The notes under the pieces: generated by a model | Told to the model about the DNA's origin: nothing | Database searches by the model: none | What the model saw: the letters and a program-made list of their open reading frames with translations, nothing else | Shown: positions 16,105-25,740 of the stretch, piece after piece | Layout: the number at the start of each line of letters is the position of its first letter | Numbering within the stretch: the first letter of the stretch is position 1 | Position numbers and translations under genes: made by a program | Source of the DNA: JAXDAY01 sp034679345 | Lineage (GTDB): Bacteria; Eisenbacteria; RBG-16-71-46; CAIMUX01; VGJL01 | Length of the DNA: 64,000 nucleotides | Direction: 5' to 3' | NCBI GenBank assembly: GCA_034679345.1 | Contig: JAXDAY010000028.1 | Coordinates: forward strand, 1-64,000

Positions 16105-17666
16105 GGCGACTCCGCTCCGGCGCCGTTCCGGGACTCCGGCGCGTCCGCGAAGAGACCCGCCCGCACGGCGTCGAACGCGTCCTTGCCGCAGGCAAGCGCG
16201 AGTAGGGCGGGGACGCGCGCCCGCGCCTGTTCCACGACTCGCGCGCAGATCGCGCGAATGTCCCACTGCGCATGGCGATCGAGGCGCAGACGGGCGACAT
16301 GGTAGATCTCTCGCATGTTGAGCGTCCAGAGGACGCGCCGGCGGTGGGCGTTCAGGAGGGCGTAGGCGGCGACGGTGGGCGTCGTCCTCTCGAGAATGCG
16401 GCGGTAGAGGGCCTCGGTCTCGAGACGGAGCGCCTCGAAGTCCGCGATGAGCCCGGCCGCGGCGAACGAGGGCGGCGTCGTGACCCCCAGATCGACGTCG
16501 TACTCCTGCGTGGTGAGCGTGGCCATCCGGTGTCGCTTGAGCTGGCCGAAGCATGCGGCGGAGACGACCAGCTCGAAGCTCGCCGCGACATGCTCGAACT
16601 CGCGCAGGACAGGATCGTGCGGTCCGATGTGGCGCAGCGCCGCACGGAGGATCTCGGCGCGGCCGGCAGGTCCCAGCGAGTCGGCGTGTCGCCTGCAGCC
16701 GACCGCATCTCCCCGCCCATAGCTGTGGAGGATCGCCGCGACGATCCGCTCCTCCGCATCCTCGGGGAGATCGAGGAGGACCACATCCTCCGCCGGCACG
16801 CTTACACCCGGACGATCGCCTCCGACCGCCGCGCGCAACGTCTCCGGGGTCCGCGTCCGATACTCCGTGGGCGCGGTGTAGCGCACCACCGACGGGGCGA
16901 GCCCCGCCACCGCCTCGAACACGCAGCGCGAGAGCTGCCGCACCTCCTCCAGGGGGTGCGAAGCGGTCCGGCTGATCAACGCCTCCAGGTTCCGCGCGTT
17001 CAACGTCTCGCCGAGCTGGACGGTCGTCGCCAGCGAGAGTCCGTACCGCGCGTCCTCCTTCGCGAGCCCTTCGAGCATCCGGTGGTTCTTCTTCGACGCG
17101 GCGGCCTCGGGATTCCATTCGAAGACCAGCGGCAGAAGCCGATCGTGGGCCGCGCGGTAGAAGGCGTTCTGCCGAGCGAGCAGGGCGCGGAACTCATCGG
17201 CGAGGCCGGCGGCGGCGATCTCCTCGGGAACGACGAAATCCTCGTCGAGCAGGATGTAACGTTGCGACTTCTCGGTGAAGGAGCAGAGACGCATCCGCTC
17301 GATCTCCTCCACCGCGAGGCGCGAGACGCCGAGGATGTCGAGATTCACCACGGCATGCTCCGCCACGGATGCATGACCGAGGCCGAAGATGATCGTCTCG
17401 TTCGAGCGGCGGGCCGCGTCGATCTCGTCGCGGGCGATGGCGCGCAGATCCGTCACGGGACGCGGGTCGCGGCTGATCCGCGCGTAGGCGGCCGAGAGGG
17501 TTTCGGGCGTCCAGTTGTCCTTGCCGACGATGCGCGCGGCCTGGGCGCGGACGGCGTCGGTCGGAGAGGAGAGGCCTTCGGGCAATCCCGCCGCGGCGAG
17601 GAGGAGAGTCCGGATCTCGCGCAGGACCTCCCGGTCGAGATTGTGCCCCGCCAGGTGGACTTGCAA
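16101..17666 (-). CDS. thyX: Two-domain ThyX-like flavin-dependent thymidylate synthase
   Basis: I place the start at TTG 17666, seven bases after AGGAGG; no ATG or GTG is nearby in frame. The 521-residue product contains two ThyX folds. Domain 1 has GHASVAEHAVVNLDI (FAD site) and RMRLCSFTEKSQRY at about residue 122, aligned with the ThyX motif RHRxxSxNExSxRY (His to Met, Asn to Thr), then KEDARYGLSLATTVQLGETLNARNLE. Domain 2 has RHRMATLTTQEYD at about residue 376 and NMREIYHVARLRLDRHAQWDIR, the usual dUMP-binding C-terminus. ThyX makes dTMP using methylene-THF and NADPH. Long two-fold ThyX proteins occur in other bacteria, so function is plausible. It is the last gene of an operon with two carboxypeptidases. 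Confidence 0.8.
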   Translation of the reverse strand: MQVHLAGHNLDREVLREIRTLLLAAAGLPEGLSSPTDAVRAQAARIVGKDNWTPETLSAAYARISRDPRPVTDLRAIARDEIDAARRSNETIIFGLGHASVAEHAVVNLDILGVSRLAVEEIERMRLCSFTEKSQRYILLDEDFVVPEEIAAAGLADEFRALLARQNAFYRAAHDRLLPLVFEWNPEAAASKKNHRMLEGLAKEDARYGLSLATTVQLGETLNARNLEALISRTASHPLEEVRQLSRCVFEAVAGLAPSVVRYTAPTEYRTRTPETLRAAVGGDRPGVSVPAEDVVLLDLPEDAEERIVAAILHSYGRGDAVGCRRHADSLGPAGRAEILRAALRHIGPHDPVLREFEHVAASFELVVSAACFGQLKRHRMATLTTQEYDVDLGVTTPPSFAAAGLIADFEALRLETEALYRRILERTTPTVAAYALLNAHRRRVLWTLNMREIYHVARLRLDRHAQWDIRAICARVVEQARARVPALLALACGKDAFDAVRAGLFADAPESRNGAGAESP

Positions 17667-17677
17667 GACGCAACCTC

Positions 17678-18877
17678 CTAAGGCTTGAAGAGGTCGAGAA
17701 GGCTTCCGATCACGCTCGCGCGGCGCACCGTCGCTCCGGCGATCGCCGAGCACTCGGCGGCGACGCTGTCTCCGAGCATCACCTGGACCTTGCCCATCGC
17801 CCATCCCTCGCCGACAGGGGCGCGCGTACTCGACGGCGCGTCGACGGCGACGCGGATCTCCGCCGTGCGACGCGCGGGAATGAGCACGTGGAGATCGGAG
17901 CCCGCGACCAGGTGGACGGAATCGGCCATCCCCTGGCGCACGACGAGCTCCTCGCCGAGATCGTCGCCCTTGGCCAGGACCTGGACCTTCTTCCAGCCGG
18001 AGAAGGCCTGGGTCAGCAGCTCGGATGACTCGGTGAATCGTCTCGAGTTCGATCGGGCTCCCAGCAGGACTGAGATCAGGCGCATGCCCTCCCGTTCCGC
18101 GGTCGATACGAGGCAGTAGCCCGCCCGCGAGGTGTAGCCGGTCTTCAGACCATCCGCGCCGGGGAAGCGCCCTACCAGACGATTCGTCGTGTGGATCGTC
18201 TGGTTGTGATCGCGGATCGTCGTCTCGATGGTGCTGCTGAGCTCGAGCACCTCGGGTAGCCCGAGCATGTGCCGGGCGAGGATCGCAAGATCCCAGGCGG
18301 TCGTCGCGTTTCCCGGCTCGCCGCTGCGGTCCAGCCCGTGGACGTTCTCGTAGCGGGTCTCGAGCATCCCGAGCTCGCGCGCGCGACGGTTCATCCGCTT
18401 CACGCATTCATCGGTCGAGCCCGCCAGATGGATCGCGAGCGCGGTCGCCGCGTCGTTTGCCGAAGCGATCGCCGTCGCCGCGAGAAGATCCCGGACGGTC
18501 ACTGTCTCGCCCACTCGGAGACGCACCCGCGTGCCACGGATCTTCTTCACATCGGCCGTCACCACCACCGGATCGTAGAGCGAGATCTCGCCGGCGCGGA
18601 TCGCTTCCAGGGCCAGCAGCTCGAGCATCATCTTCGCTAGACTCGCCGGGGCGCGCGAGGCATGAGGGTTCTTCTGGAAGAGGACCTGTCCCGTCTCGGC
18701 GTCGATGATGAGGGCCGATTGAAACGTGGGACCCTTGGGCACGGCGAGCCTGCGGCGCGTCGATCGCCGGCTCGAGCGCTTCTTCTTCGCGGCGAAGGCC
18801 TCCGTCACGATCCCGCCGAGCAAGAGAAGAGCGAGGGCCGAGGCGATCATCCTCGTCGCGCGCGGGCGAATCCTCAC
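17678..18877 (-). CDS. D-alanyl-D-alanine carboxypeptidase (S11/PBP5 family)
   Basis: The 399-residue product has a signal segment (MIASALALLLLGGIVTEAFAA) and a very basic linker (KKKRSSRRSTRRR). The penicillin-binding motifs are all present: PASLAKMMLELLALE (SxxK), IASANDAATALAIHLAGS (SxN) and GADGLKTGYTSRAGYC (KTG). A beta-sandwich-like PBP5 C-domain follows, ending IGSLLDLFKP. These enzymes remove the terminal D-alanine of peptidoglycan stem peptides in the periplasm. Its ATG overlaps the stop of the upstream paralogue by four bases, so the two are co-translated. Confidence 0.93.
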   Translation of the reverse strand: MRIRPRATRMIASALALLLLGGIVTEAFAAKKKRSSRRSTRRRLAVPKGPTFQSALIIDAETGQVLFQKNPHASRAPASLAKMMLELLALEAIRAGEISLYDPVVVTADVKKIRGTRVRLRVGETVTVRDLLAATAIASANDAATALAIHLAGSTDECVKRMNRRARELGMLETRYENVHGLDRSGEPGNATTAWDLAILARHMLGLPEVLELSSTIETTIRDHNQTIHTTNRLVGRFPGADGLKTGYTSRAGYCLVSTAEREGMRLISVLLGARSNSRRFTESSELLTQAFSGWKKVQVLAKGDDLGEELVVRQGMADSVHLVAGSDLHVLIPARRTAEIRVAVDAPSSTRAPVGEGWAMGKVQVMLGDSVAAECSAIAGATVRRASVIGSLLDLFKP

Positions 18878-20064
18878 GATCTACCTCCTCCGAACAGCCG
18901 GCCGATCCAGTCAAAGATCGTCGCCTTCTTCATCTCCACCGCCGCGACCGCGGGGGCGCGAATCACTTCTCCTTCGGCCAGCCGCAGCTCGATCGTGCCG
19001 ATGGAATCGCCCTTCGCGACCGGGGCCTTGAGCCCCCGCCGGGGAACCAGGATCGGTGCGGGCGGCTCCGACTTGCGGGGTAGCAAGACGTATACCGGCG
19101 CGCCCGCCATCGCGGGCAGCCGGAGCTTGCGGCCCCCGGCGATCGGCACGCCTCCCGGAATCGGGTCCCCTTCGGCATAGATCGTGATCTTCGTCGCCTG
19201 GCCGAACCCCGAAGAGAGCAGGCGCGCGGTCTCCTCGAAGCGTGCCCGATTCGTCTCCGCGCCCAGCACGACGGAAACGAGACGCATTCCCTTGCGCTCA
19301 GCGGTTGCGCAGAGGCAGAAGCCCGCCTTCCGCGTGTAGCCGGTCTTGAGACCGTCGAGCCCGGTGAACCGACCGAGGAGCTTGTTCGTGTTCTGGAGGA
19401 GGAACTCGCCGTTTCGAAACGGCATCTCCTCGATGCTCGACCACTCGAGCACGTGCGGCATCGCCACGAGGAGCGCGGCGATGCGCGCGATGTCGCGGGC
19501 GGTGGTGACGTTGCCCGCGCCCGGCTCGTCGTCGAGACCATGGACATTGATGTAGCGCGTGCGATCGAGGCCGATCTCGCGCGCCTTCAGATTCATCAGA
19601 TCGATGAACCCTTCCGCCGATCCGGCGATATGCTCGGCCACCGCGACGCAGGCGTCGTTCGCCGAATGGATGACGATCGCCCTCAGGAGGTCCTCAAGCG
19701 GAAAGACTTCGCCCTCGGCGAGGTAGACCTGGGAGCCGCCGATCTTGCTCGCCCATGCCGAGACCCGCACCGAATCGGCGAGGCTGATCTCGCCGTCTTG
19801 GATCTTCTCGAGGACGACGAGCTCGAGCATCAGCTTGGCGATGCTCGCCGGCGCGCGCTCGAGATCCGCGCCCTTCTCATAGAGGATCTGGCCCGTCGCG
19901 GGCTCCATGAGGACGACGGATGCCGCTTCGATCGGCGTGATCTCGATCTGCCAAGCGGCAGCGCCGGCGGGGACGAGCAGGGCCAGGAGCAGGGAAGAAA
20001 GCGGGCAAAGGAGGGAAAGGAGCGGGAGTGGGAGGCCGCGCGGAGACCTCAGCATGCGATCCAT
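18874..20064 (-). CDS. D-alanyl-D-alanine carboxypeptidase (S11/PBP5 family), second paralogue
   Basis: The start at ATG 20064 is chosen for its GGAGG seven bases upstream on the minus strand and because the signal peptide (LPLPLLSLLCPLSSLLLALLVPAGAAA) begins soon after. The 396-residue product shows PASIAKLMLELVVLEKI (SxxK), IHSANDACVAVAEHIAGS (SxN) and GLDGLKTGYTRKAGFC (KTG). The C-terminal part includes KITIYAEGDPIPGGVPIAGG and ends with an amphipathic stretch (KKATIFDWIGRLFGGG) that could anchor it to the inner membrane, as in PBP5. It is the first gene of the dacA-like/dacA-like/thyX operon, which has no obvious metabolic link between its parts. Confidence 0.93.
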   Translation of the reverse strand: MDRMLRSPRGLPLPLLSLLCPLSSLLLALLVPAGAAAWQIEITPIEAASVVLMEPATGQILYEKGADLERAPASIAKLMLELVVLEKIQDGEISLADSVRVSAWASKIGGSQVYLAEGEVFPLEDLLRAIVIHSANDACVAVAEHIAGSAEGFIDLMNLKAREIGLDRTRYINVHGLDDEPGAGNVTTARDIARIAALLVAMPHVLEWSSIEEMPFRNGEFLLQNTNKLLGRFTGLDGLKTGYTRKAGFCLCATAERKGMRLVSVVLGAETNRARFEETARLLSSGFGQATKITIYAEGDPIPGGVPIAGGRKLRLPAMAGAPVYVLLPRKSEPPAPILVPRRGLKAPVAKGDSIGTIELRLAEGEVIRAPAVAAVEMKKATIFDWIGRLFGGGRS

Positions 20065-20475
20065 CCCACCTCCATGTCGGGACGCTCCAAATCGGACCGG
20101 ACCTCTGCGGCCCCAATCGACCAAATAATAACGAGTTAGGACGATTCCGGCGCCAGTGCGCGGATCGTACCATCGGTCCTCCCAACGGTCAACCCACGGC
20201 TGGGGCGTCGCCAGGAGGAAGTCGATCCAGAGCATTGTGTTCCGTGCTTTTTTCGGTAGAGTTCGTGCGTTCTGCAGCAGATTTATGCGGTGTTCATGTC
20301 GAAATTTTCGGTGGCCGGGTTGGCGAGGTCTAATAGGTAACCATTCCGCAGGCTGTTACAGCCACAGATCCCCCCGAACAAACGCGTTCTCTGGATGGCG
20401 TCGATCTTGCCGATCGATAGAGGAGCACCTTCGGCCCACCTTGGGTCGCCATCGCTGGAATCACCGGAGGAATGA
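20065..20475. promoter_or_regulatory. 411-bp intergenic region between the carboxypeptidase operon and the fibronectin-repeat gene
   Basis: This region is visibly less GC-rich than its neighbours from about 20235 to 20400 and holds no credible gene. It contains the dyad CGAAATTTTCG at 20300-20310 and the dyad GGCTGTTACAGCC at 20351-20363, both operator-like. Promoters for the two divergent genes must lie here, but I find no convincing -35/-10 pair. Confidence 0.45.
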
Positions 20476-23400
20476 ATGCCCGTTCGAGCCGTTTGGTGCG
20501 CTCTCCTGCTCGCCCTCCTTGTCAGCGCAAGCCCGGCCGCCGTCCAACATCATCTATTCGGCTTGGAGCCGACCTCGACCTACGACGTCGAGCAGAATGG
20601 AAGCGACATCGCCGTCGATCTCGAGCCCGGGCCGGTGGGCGATCTGAGATTCGACGCGCCGGCCGTCTCAACGACGATCGTGATCCCGAGCGGCCAGATC
20701 AGCGATCTCGTCCCGCCGGCCGACGTCACGACGCTCGCCGCGACCTCCTCGACGCAGAGCAGCGTCACCCTCACATGGACCGCGGTGGGTGACGATGGCA
20801 TGACCGGCAGGGCAAGCTTCTACGACGCGCGTTTCTCGACCGCGCCGATCCATGCGGGGAACTGGGGCGCGGCTTCGCAAGCCGACGGCGAGCCGGCGCC
20901 GAAGTGGGCCGGCCAGTTCGAGAGCTTCACGGTGACCGGGCTCGCGCCGGGCACGGTCTACTACTTCGCGATCAAGGTCGGAGACGAGGTCGGCAACTGG
21001 AGCGGCCTTTCGAATCTCGTCCAGCGAGAGACGCAGATTCCGAGCGGCGACACGGTCCCGCCGGCCGCCGTGAACGACCTCGCCGTGGACGCCGTGGCGC
21101 CGACGAGCTTGACCCTGGTCTGGACGGCGGTCGGCGACGACGGCAGCTCCGGCCAGGCATCGCTCTACGATCTGCGCTATTCCACGACCGAGATCACGCC
21201 GGGAACCTGGGCGGCCGCAACCCAGGTCTCGGGCGAACCCGCGCCGAAGCCGCCTGGCCAGCATGAGAGCTTCGCCGTCGCCGATCTGCTCCCCGGCACT
21301 CGCTACTACTTCGCCCTGAAGGTCGGAGATGAGGTTCCCAACTGGAGTCCTCTCTCAAACGTTCCGAATGGAACGACCGCGCCATCGGGGGGCGACGTGA
21401 TCGCTCCCGCCCAGGTGACCGATCTGGGCGCCTCCGTCATCCAAATGACCTCGATCACGCTCCATTGGACCGCGGTCGGCGACGACGGCGTGACCGGGCA
21501 GGCGTCCGGATATGACGTCCGATACGCCAGGAGCGCGCTCGACGAGGCAAACTGGGCGACGGCGACGCAGGCGACCGGCGAGCCGCTTCCGAAGGCCGCA
21601 GGGGAGAGCGAGAGCTTTACGCTCGAGGGGCTCGAACCAGGGACGGTCTACTACGTCGCCATGAAGGTCTGCGACGAGGTTCCCAACTGGAGCGCGCTCT
21701 CGGACGACTATGGGTTCCAGACCAAGCAAGGCCAGGACACGGTCGCTCCGGCCCGTGTGACGACTCTCGCGATCCAGACGCTGAACACGACTTCGGCGAC
21801 GCTCGCCTGGACGGCGGTCGGAGATGACGGCATGGCCGGGCAGGCGGCGAGCTACGACCTGCGCTACGCGACCTTCCCGATCTTCTCGGCAAGCTGGGCG
21901 CGGGCGACGCAGGTCGTCGGAGAACCGAGCCCCAAGGCGTCGGGCCAGCCCGAGCAGTTTCGCGTGAGCGGGCTCACCCCGGGGACGCGCTACTACTTCG
22001 CCTTGCGGGTGGCGGACGAGGTGCCCAACACGAGCGAGATCTCCAACGTCCCGTACGGGAGCACTCCGGAGACTCCGCCGCCGGATCCGGTGCCCCCCGC
22101 CCCAGTCACCGATCTCGCGGCGGTCCACGCGACAGAGAACGCGGTGACTCTCTCGTGGACCGCCGTCGGGGACGACGGGCTCACCGGCCGCGCCGACTCC
22201 TACGATCTCCGCTACTCGATGGCCCCGATCACGCCCCAGAACTGGCTCGCGGCGAGCCAGGCCGCTGGAGAGCCGGAGCCCGCGCTACCGGGGCAGCAGG
22301 AGAGCTTCAGCGTCGTCGGGCTCGATCCGGGCACGACATACTACTTCGTCTTGCAGGTGGGCGATGAGGCGCTGAACTGGAGCGGTCTCTCGAACCTCGC
22401 CTCGCGGACGACGGAAACGCCTCCACCCCCGGACACGATCCCGCCCGCCGAGGTCGACGACCTTGCAGGCGAGGGGGTCTCGACCGAGCGGATCCATCTC
22501 ACCTGGACGGCGGTGGGCGACGATGGGATGCAGGGCCGAGCCTCCGTCTACGATCTGCGCTATTCCGACTCCCCCATCGATGAGACGACATGGAGCGGGG
22601 CGGCGCGGATCGGCGGGCTCCCCGTGCCACAAGCTGCGGGTCAGATGGAGCGGTTCGACGTCGACGGCCTCGATCCGGCCACGCTCTACTACTTCGCCCT
22701 CGCCGTCTCGGACGAGGCGGAGAACTGGAGCGCGCCATCGAATCTCGCGAGCGCCGCGACCTTCGAGGAAGCCCCGCCGGATTCGATCCCGCCCTCGCCT
22801 CTCTCCGACCTCGCCGCTGCAAGCACGGGGCAGACGACGGTGACCCTTACCTGGACCGCCGTCGGGGATGACGGTCTTGAGGGGCGGGCGAGCCAGTACG
22901 ACTTCCGCCGCTCCGAGGCGCCGATCGACGAGACGGGATGGGACGACGCCACGCCGGTTCTCGACGAGCCGCTTCCGGGGCAGTCGGGCGATGCGGAGAC
23001 GATGACGATCCAGGGGCTCGAGCCGCGCACGACGTACTACTTCGCCGCGCGTGTGGCGGATGAGGCCGGCAACTTGAGCGGGCTCTCCAACTCCGTCAAG
23101 GCGGCGACCGTTCCCCTGCACGACTTCGACCCGCCCGCCGCGATCCTCCAGATCGAGGGCGAAGCGCGTGGACATCGAGCGGTCCGGCTTCGCTGGACGG
23201 CGCCCGCCGACTCCGACACCATCCGCTGCTTGCGCTACGAGGGTCGGTTCCTCGAAGGGGGAATCGATGCGGAGAGCTGGGCGGCGGCGCATCCGATTCC
23301 CGGCCTCCCCGTTCCGTCACGTCCCGGCGAACGCGATTCGGTCGTCGTCGCCGGCCTCGAGCCCGGAGCGGCGTATGGCTTCGCGATCCGGGCCAGGGAC

Positions 23401-25734
23401 GAGGCGGAGAACCTGGGCCCGCTCGGCGCGCCTCTGATCTTCACGACGACCTCGGCGCCCGACACGCTCGGACCCGAGCCGATTCTGGATCTCTCGATCG
23501 CCGCCGTCGCCGCTCGCTCGGCGACCTTGAGGTGGACGGCTACGGCCGACCGCGTTCCCGAGGATTGCCTCGAGGAGGCAAGGGTCGAAAGCCTCGAGAT
23601 CCGCGTCTCCAGAAACTCCCTTGAAGGGGAAGGGTGGGATGCGGGAACGATCCATCCTGCCCCGCCGCCGGCGCTCGCGGGCACGCAGCAGGAGTGGACC
23701 CTCGTGGGACTCGACCCCGAGACCACCTATCACTTCGGGATCCGATCGCGTGACGCAGGCGGCCTCTGGTCGGGACCCTCCAATCTCCCGACGGCGACGA
23801 CGACGCAGGAGTCGGCCGACTCGATTCCTCCGGGTCCGATTGTCGGGCTCGAGGTCGTCGGCGCGGGGATCGACCATCTCGATCTCTCCTGGATCGCGCC
23901 CGGCGACGACGGAGATCTCGGCCAGGCCGAGCGTTACGAGGTGCGCTACTCGACCGAGCCGATCCTCGAGGCCGATTGGGATCGCGCGGTGCGCGTGCAG
24001 CCCGATCCTGCTTGCGCCGAGGCGGGAACCGAGGAGTGGTTGCGCGTCGAAGGGCTCCTCCCGTCGACTCCCTACCATTTCACCCTGCGGGCCATCGACG
24101 CTTCCGGAAACCTCGGTCCGATCTGTCCGTGTGTTCGCGGCGTCACCAAGACGCCGGATGCCGTGCCTCCCTCGCCGATCGCCGATCTCGCGGCGATCGA
24201 TGCCGACACGGTCTCCTGCGAGCTCCGCTGGTCCGCTCCGGCGGACGACCGGGGACGGTGCGCCTCCTACGACCTGCGGCGGTCGACCGAACCGATCGAT
24301 TCGGAGAGCTGGGAGCGCGCCGAACCGATCGCGCCCGTTCCCCCGCCCCTCGATCCGGGCCTGACCCAGATCCAGCGCGTCGCGGGTCTGCTGCCGGGAA
24401 CGCGCTATCACTTCGCGATCGTCGCGGTCGATTCCTCCGGCAATCGCTCCGCCCTCTCGAATGTGGCGGAGATCAAGACCGACTCCTCCGGCCAGGGACC
24501 CGACGGCGAGGATCTGCAGGCCCCGGCGCGAATCGACGATCTGTTCGCCGTCGCCCTCGGAGCGACCACGGTCCGGCTGACCTGGACCGCCGTCGGAGAT
24601 GACGGACGGATCGGACGCGCGGACGCCTACGAGATCCGCCGCTCCCATCAGACGATCGCCCCGGAGGACTGGGACGCGGCGATCCTTGTGGATGTGGCCA
24701 TCGCACCCGCTCCCGCCGGTGAGACCGAGACGATTCTTGTCACGGATCTCGCTCCGGAGACGATCCATCACTTCGCCGTGCGCGCCAGCGACGAGGCCGG
24801 CAATCGATCGGAGGTCTCGGTGGATGCCGTCGCCGAGACGCCTCCGCGGATCGACACCAGCCCGCCCGCGGTCCCCGCGGGCTTGAGCGCCGAGGTGGCC
24901 TCGGATCGGATCGCGGTCGCGTGGGAGGAGTCCCCCGATCCCGACGTGGTCGATTATCGGCTCACCCGCTGGGACGGCGGAGCGGCCGAGCCCTCCCGCG
25001 TCATCGAGGGACTCCTCACGGCGGCGTATGTCGATTCGACGATCCTTCCCGAGGTCGAGTACCGCTACGCGGTGGCCGCCCGCGACGCATCCGGGAACCT
25101 CTCGACGATGTGCGCTCCGGTGGCTCGCAGAGCCGCCATCGAAGGCTTCCTGCCGCTGGTGCTGGAGCTTCGCCCCGTCGTATCGGTCGATTCGCTCGAG
25201 ACCGGCGAGCTGGGTCGCGTCGTCCTCCGATGGACCGCAGTCCCGGTGGCGCGCTTCGCGCGCTTCGCTGTGGATCGCACGGATGACTCCGGCGCGAGCT
25301 GGCAGCGCGTCTGCGATGCGGCGCAGACCGAGCAGGCCGCATACCGGTTCGAGCAGGAGATCGACCCCGGACGCTTCCATTACAGGATCGTGGCCGTCTC
25401 GCCGCGCGGCTACGAGCGCGGCTACGATTCGATCCCCGTCGTCTGGGGGCTCGGGGTGGAGCGTCTCGCGCTGCGCGGGCCCTACCCCAACCCGTGCGCC
25501 GGCAGCGTGGCGCTGGAGCTCGATCTCCCGCAGGCAGCCACCGTGGGCTGGTCGCTCTACGACGCGCGGGGACGACGGGTCGGCGGCGAGCCGCAACGCG
25601 TCCTCGAGTCCGGGACGCGCTCGATCCTGTGGGATCTCTCCACGCTCGAAGAGGAGCTTGCCTCGGGGATCTACTTCATCCGAGTCGAGGTGGGATCGAC
25701 CGGCATCGCGCGCAAGCTCGTACTCCGTCGCTAA
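20476..25734 (+). CDS. Giant secreted fibronectin type III repeat protein with FlgD-like C-terminal sorting domain
   Basis: The 1752-residue product starts at ATG 20476 (GGAGGA upstream) and has a signal peptide ending ASPAAVQ. At least 13 tandem fibronectin type III domains of about 115 residues follow, each opening with a PPA-x-V-x-DL-like strand and most carrying WTAVGDDG, YDLRYS and PGTxYYFALKVGDE blocks. A less regular domain sits at about residues 1560-1670. The last 85 residues (LRGPYPNPCAGSVALELDL ... LASGIYFIRVEVG) are the FlgD-like/T9SS-type C-terminal domain. Repeats 1-7 and 12 are close to each other, while repeats 8-11 are more diverged. I infer a surface or secreted adhesin or scaffold. 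No enzyme domain is visible. Confidence 0.9.
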   Translation: MPVRAVWCALLLALLVSASPAAVQHHLFGLEPTSTYDVEQNGSDIAVDLEPGPVGDLRFDAPAVSTTIVIPSGQISDLVPPADVTTLAATSSTQSSVTLTWTAVGDDGMTGRASFYDARFSTAPIHAGNWGAASQADGEPAPKWAGQFESFTVTGLAPGTVYYFAIKVGDEVGNWSGLSNLVQRETQIPSGDTVPPAAVNDLAVDAVAPTSLTLVWTAVGDDGSSGQASLYDLRYSTTEITPGTWAAATQVSGEPAPKPPGQHESFAVADLLPGTRYYFALKVGDEVPNWSPLSNVPNGTTAPSGGDVIAPAQVTDLGASVIQMTSITLHWTAVGDDGVTGQASGYDVRYARSALDEANWATATQATGEPLPKAAGESESFTLEGLEPGTVYYVAMKVCDEVPNWSALSDDYGFQTKQGQDTVAPARVTTLAIQTLNTTSATLAWTAVGDDGMAGQAASYDLRYATFPIFSASWARATQVVGEPSPKASGQPEQFRVSGLTPGTRYYFALRVADEVPNTSEISNVPYGSTPETPPPDPVPPAPVTDLAAVHATENAVTLSWTAVGDDGLTGRADSYDLRYSMAPITPQNWLAASQAAGEPEPALPGQQESFSVVGLDPGTTYYFVLQVGDEALNWSGLSNLASRTTETPPPPDTIPPAEVDDLAGEGVSTERIHLTWTAVGDDGMQGRASVYDLRYSDSPIDETTWSGAARIGGLPVPQAAGQMERFDVDGLDPATLYYFALAVSDEAENWSAPSNLASAATFEEAPPDSIPPSPLSDLAAASTGQTTVTLTWTAVGDDGLEGRASQYDFRRSEAPIDETGWDDATPVLDEPLPGQSGDAETMTIQGLEPRTTYYFAARVADEAGNLSGLSNSVKAATVPLHDFDPPAAILQIEGEARGHRAVRLRWTAPADSDTIRCLRYEGRFLEGGIDAESWAAAHPIPGLPVPSRPGERDSVVVAGLEPGAAYGFAIRARDEAENLGPLGAPLIFTTTSAPDTLGPEPILDLSIAAVAARSATLRWTATADRVPEDCLEEARVESLEIRVSRNSLEGEGWDAGTIHPAPPPALAGTQQEWTLVGLDPETTYHFGIRSRDAGGLWSGPSNLPTATTTQESADSIPPGPIVGLEVVGAGIDHLDLSWIAPGDDGDLGQAERYEVRYSTEPILEADWDRAVRVQPDPACAEAGTEEWLRVEGLLPSTPYHFTLRAIDASGNLGPICPCVRGVTKTPDAVPPSPIADLAAIDADTVSCELRWSAPADDRGRCASYDLRRSTEPIDSESWERAEPIAPVPPPLDPGLTQIQRVAGLLPGTRYHFAIVAVDSSGNRSALSNVAEIKTDSSGQGPDGEDLQAPARIDDLFAVALGATTVRLTWTAVGDDGRIGRADAYEIRRSHQTIAPEDWDAAILVDVAIAPAPAGETETILVTDLAPETIHHFAVRASDEAGNRSEVSVDAVAETPPRIDTSPPAVPAGLSAEVASDRIAVAWEESPDPDVVDYRLTRWDGGAAEPSRVIEGLLTAAYVDSTILPEVEYRYAVAARDASGNLSTMCAPVARRAAIEGFLPLVLELRPVVSVDSLETGELGRVVLRWTAVPVARFARFAVDRTDDSGASWQRVCDAAQTEQAAYRFEQEIDPGRFHYRIVAVSPRGYERGYDSIPVVWGLGVERLALRGPYPNPCAGSVALELDLPQAATVGWSLYDARGRRVGGEPQRVLESGTRSILWDLSTLEEELASGIYFIRVEVGSTGIARKLVLRR
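20716..25140 (+). repeat. Tandem fibronectin-domain coding repeats, period about 345 bp
   Basis: Unit starts fall near 20716, 21049, 21403, 21746, 22093, 22438, 22783, 23128, 23470, 23824, 24163, 24517 and 24862, an average spacing of about 345 bp. The best conserved DNA lies around the codons for TWTAVGDDG. Units 1-7 are the most alike, which suggests recent expansion in the 5' half. Confidence 0.85.
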
Positions 25735-25740
25735 ACCGCG

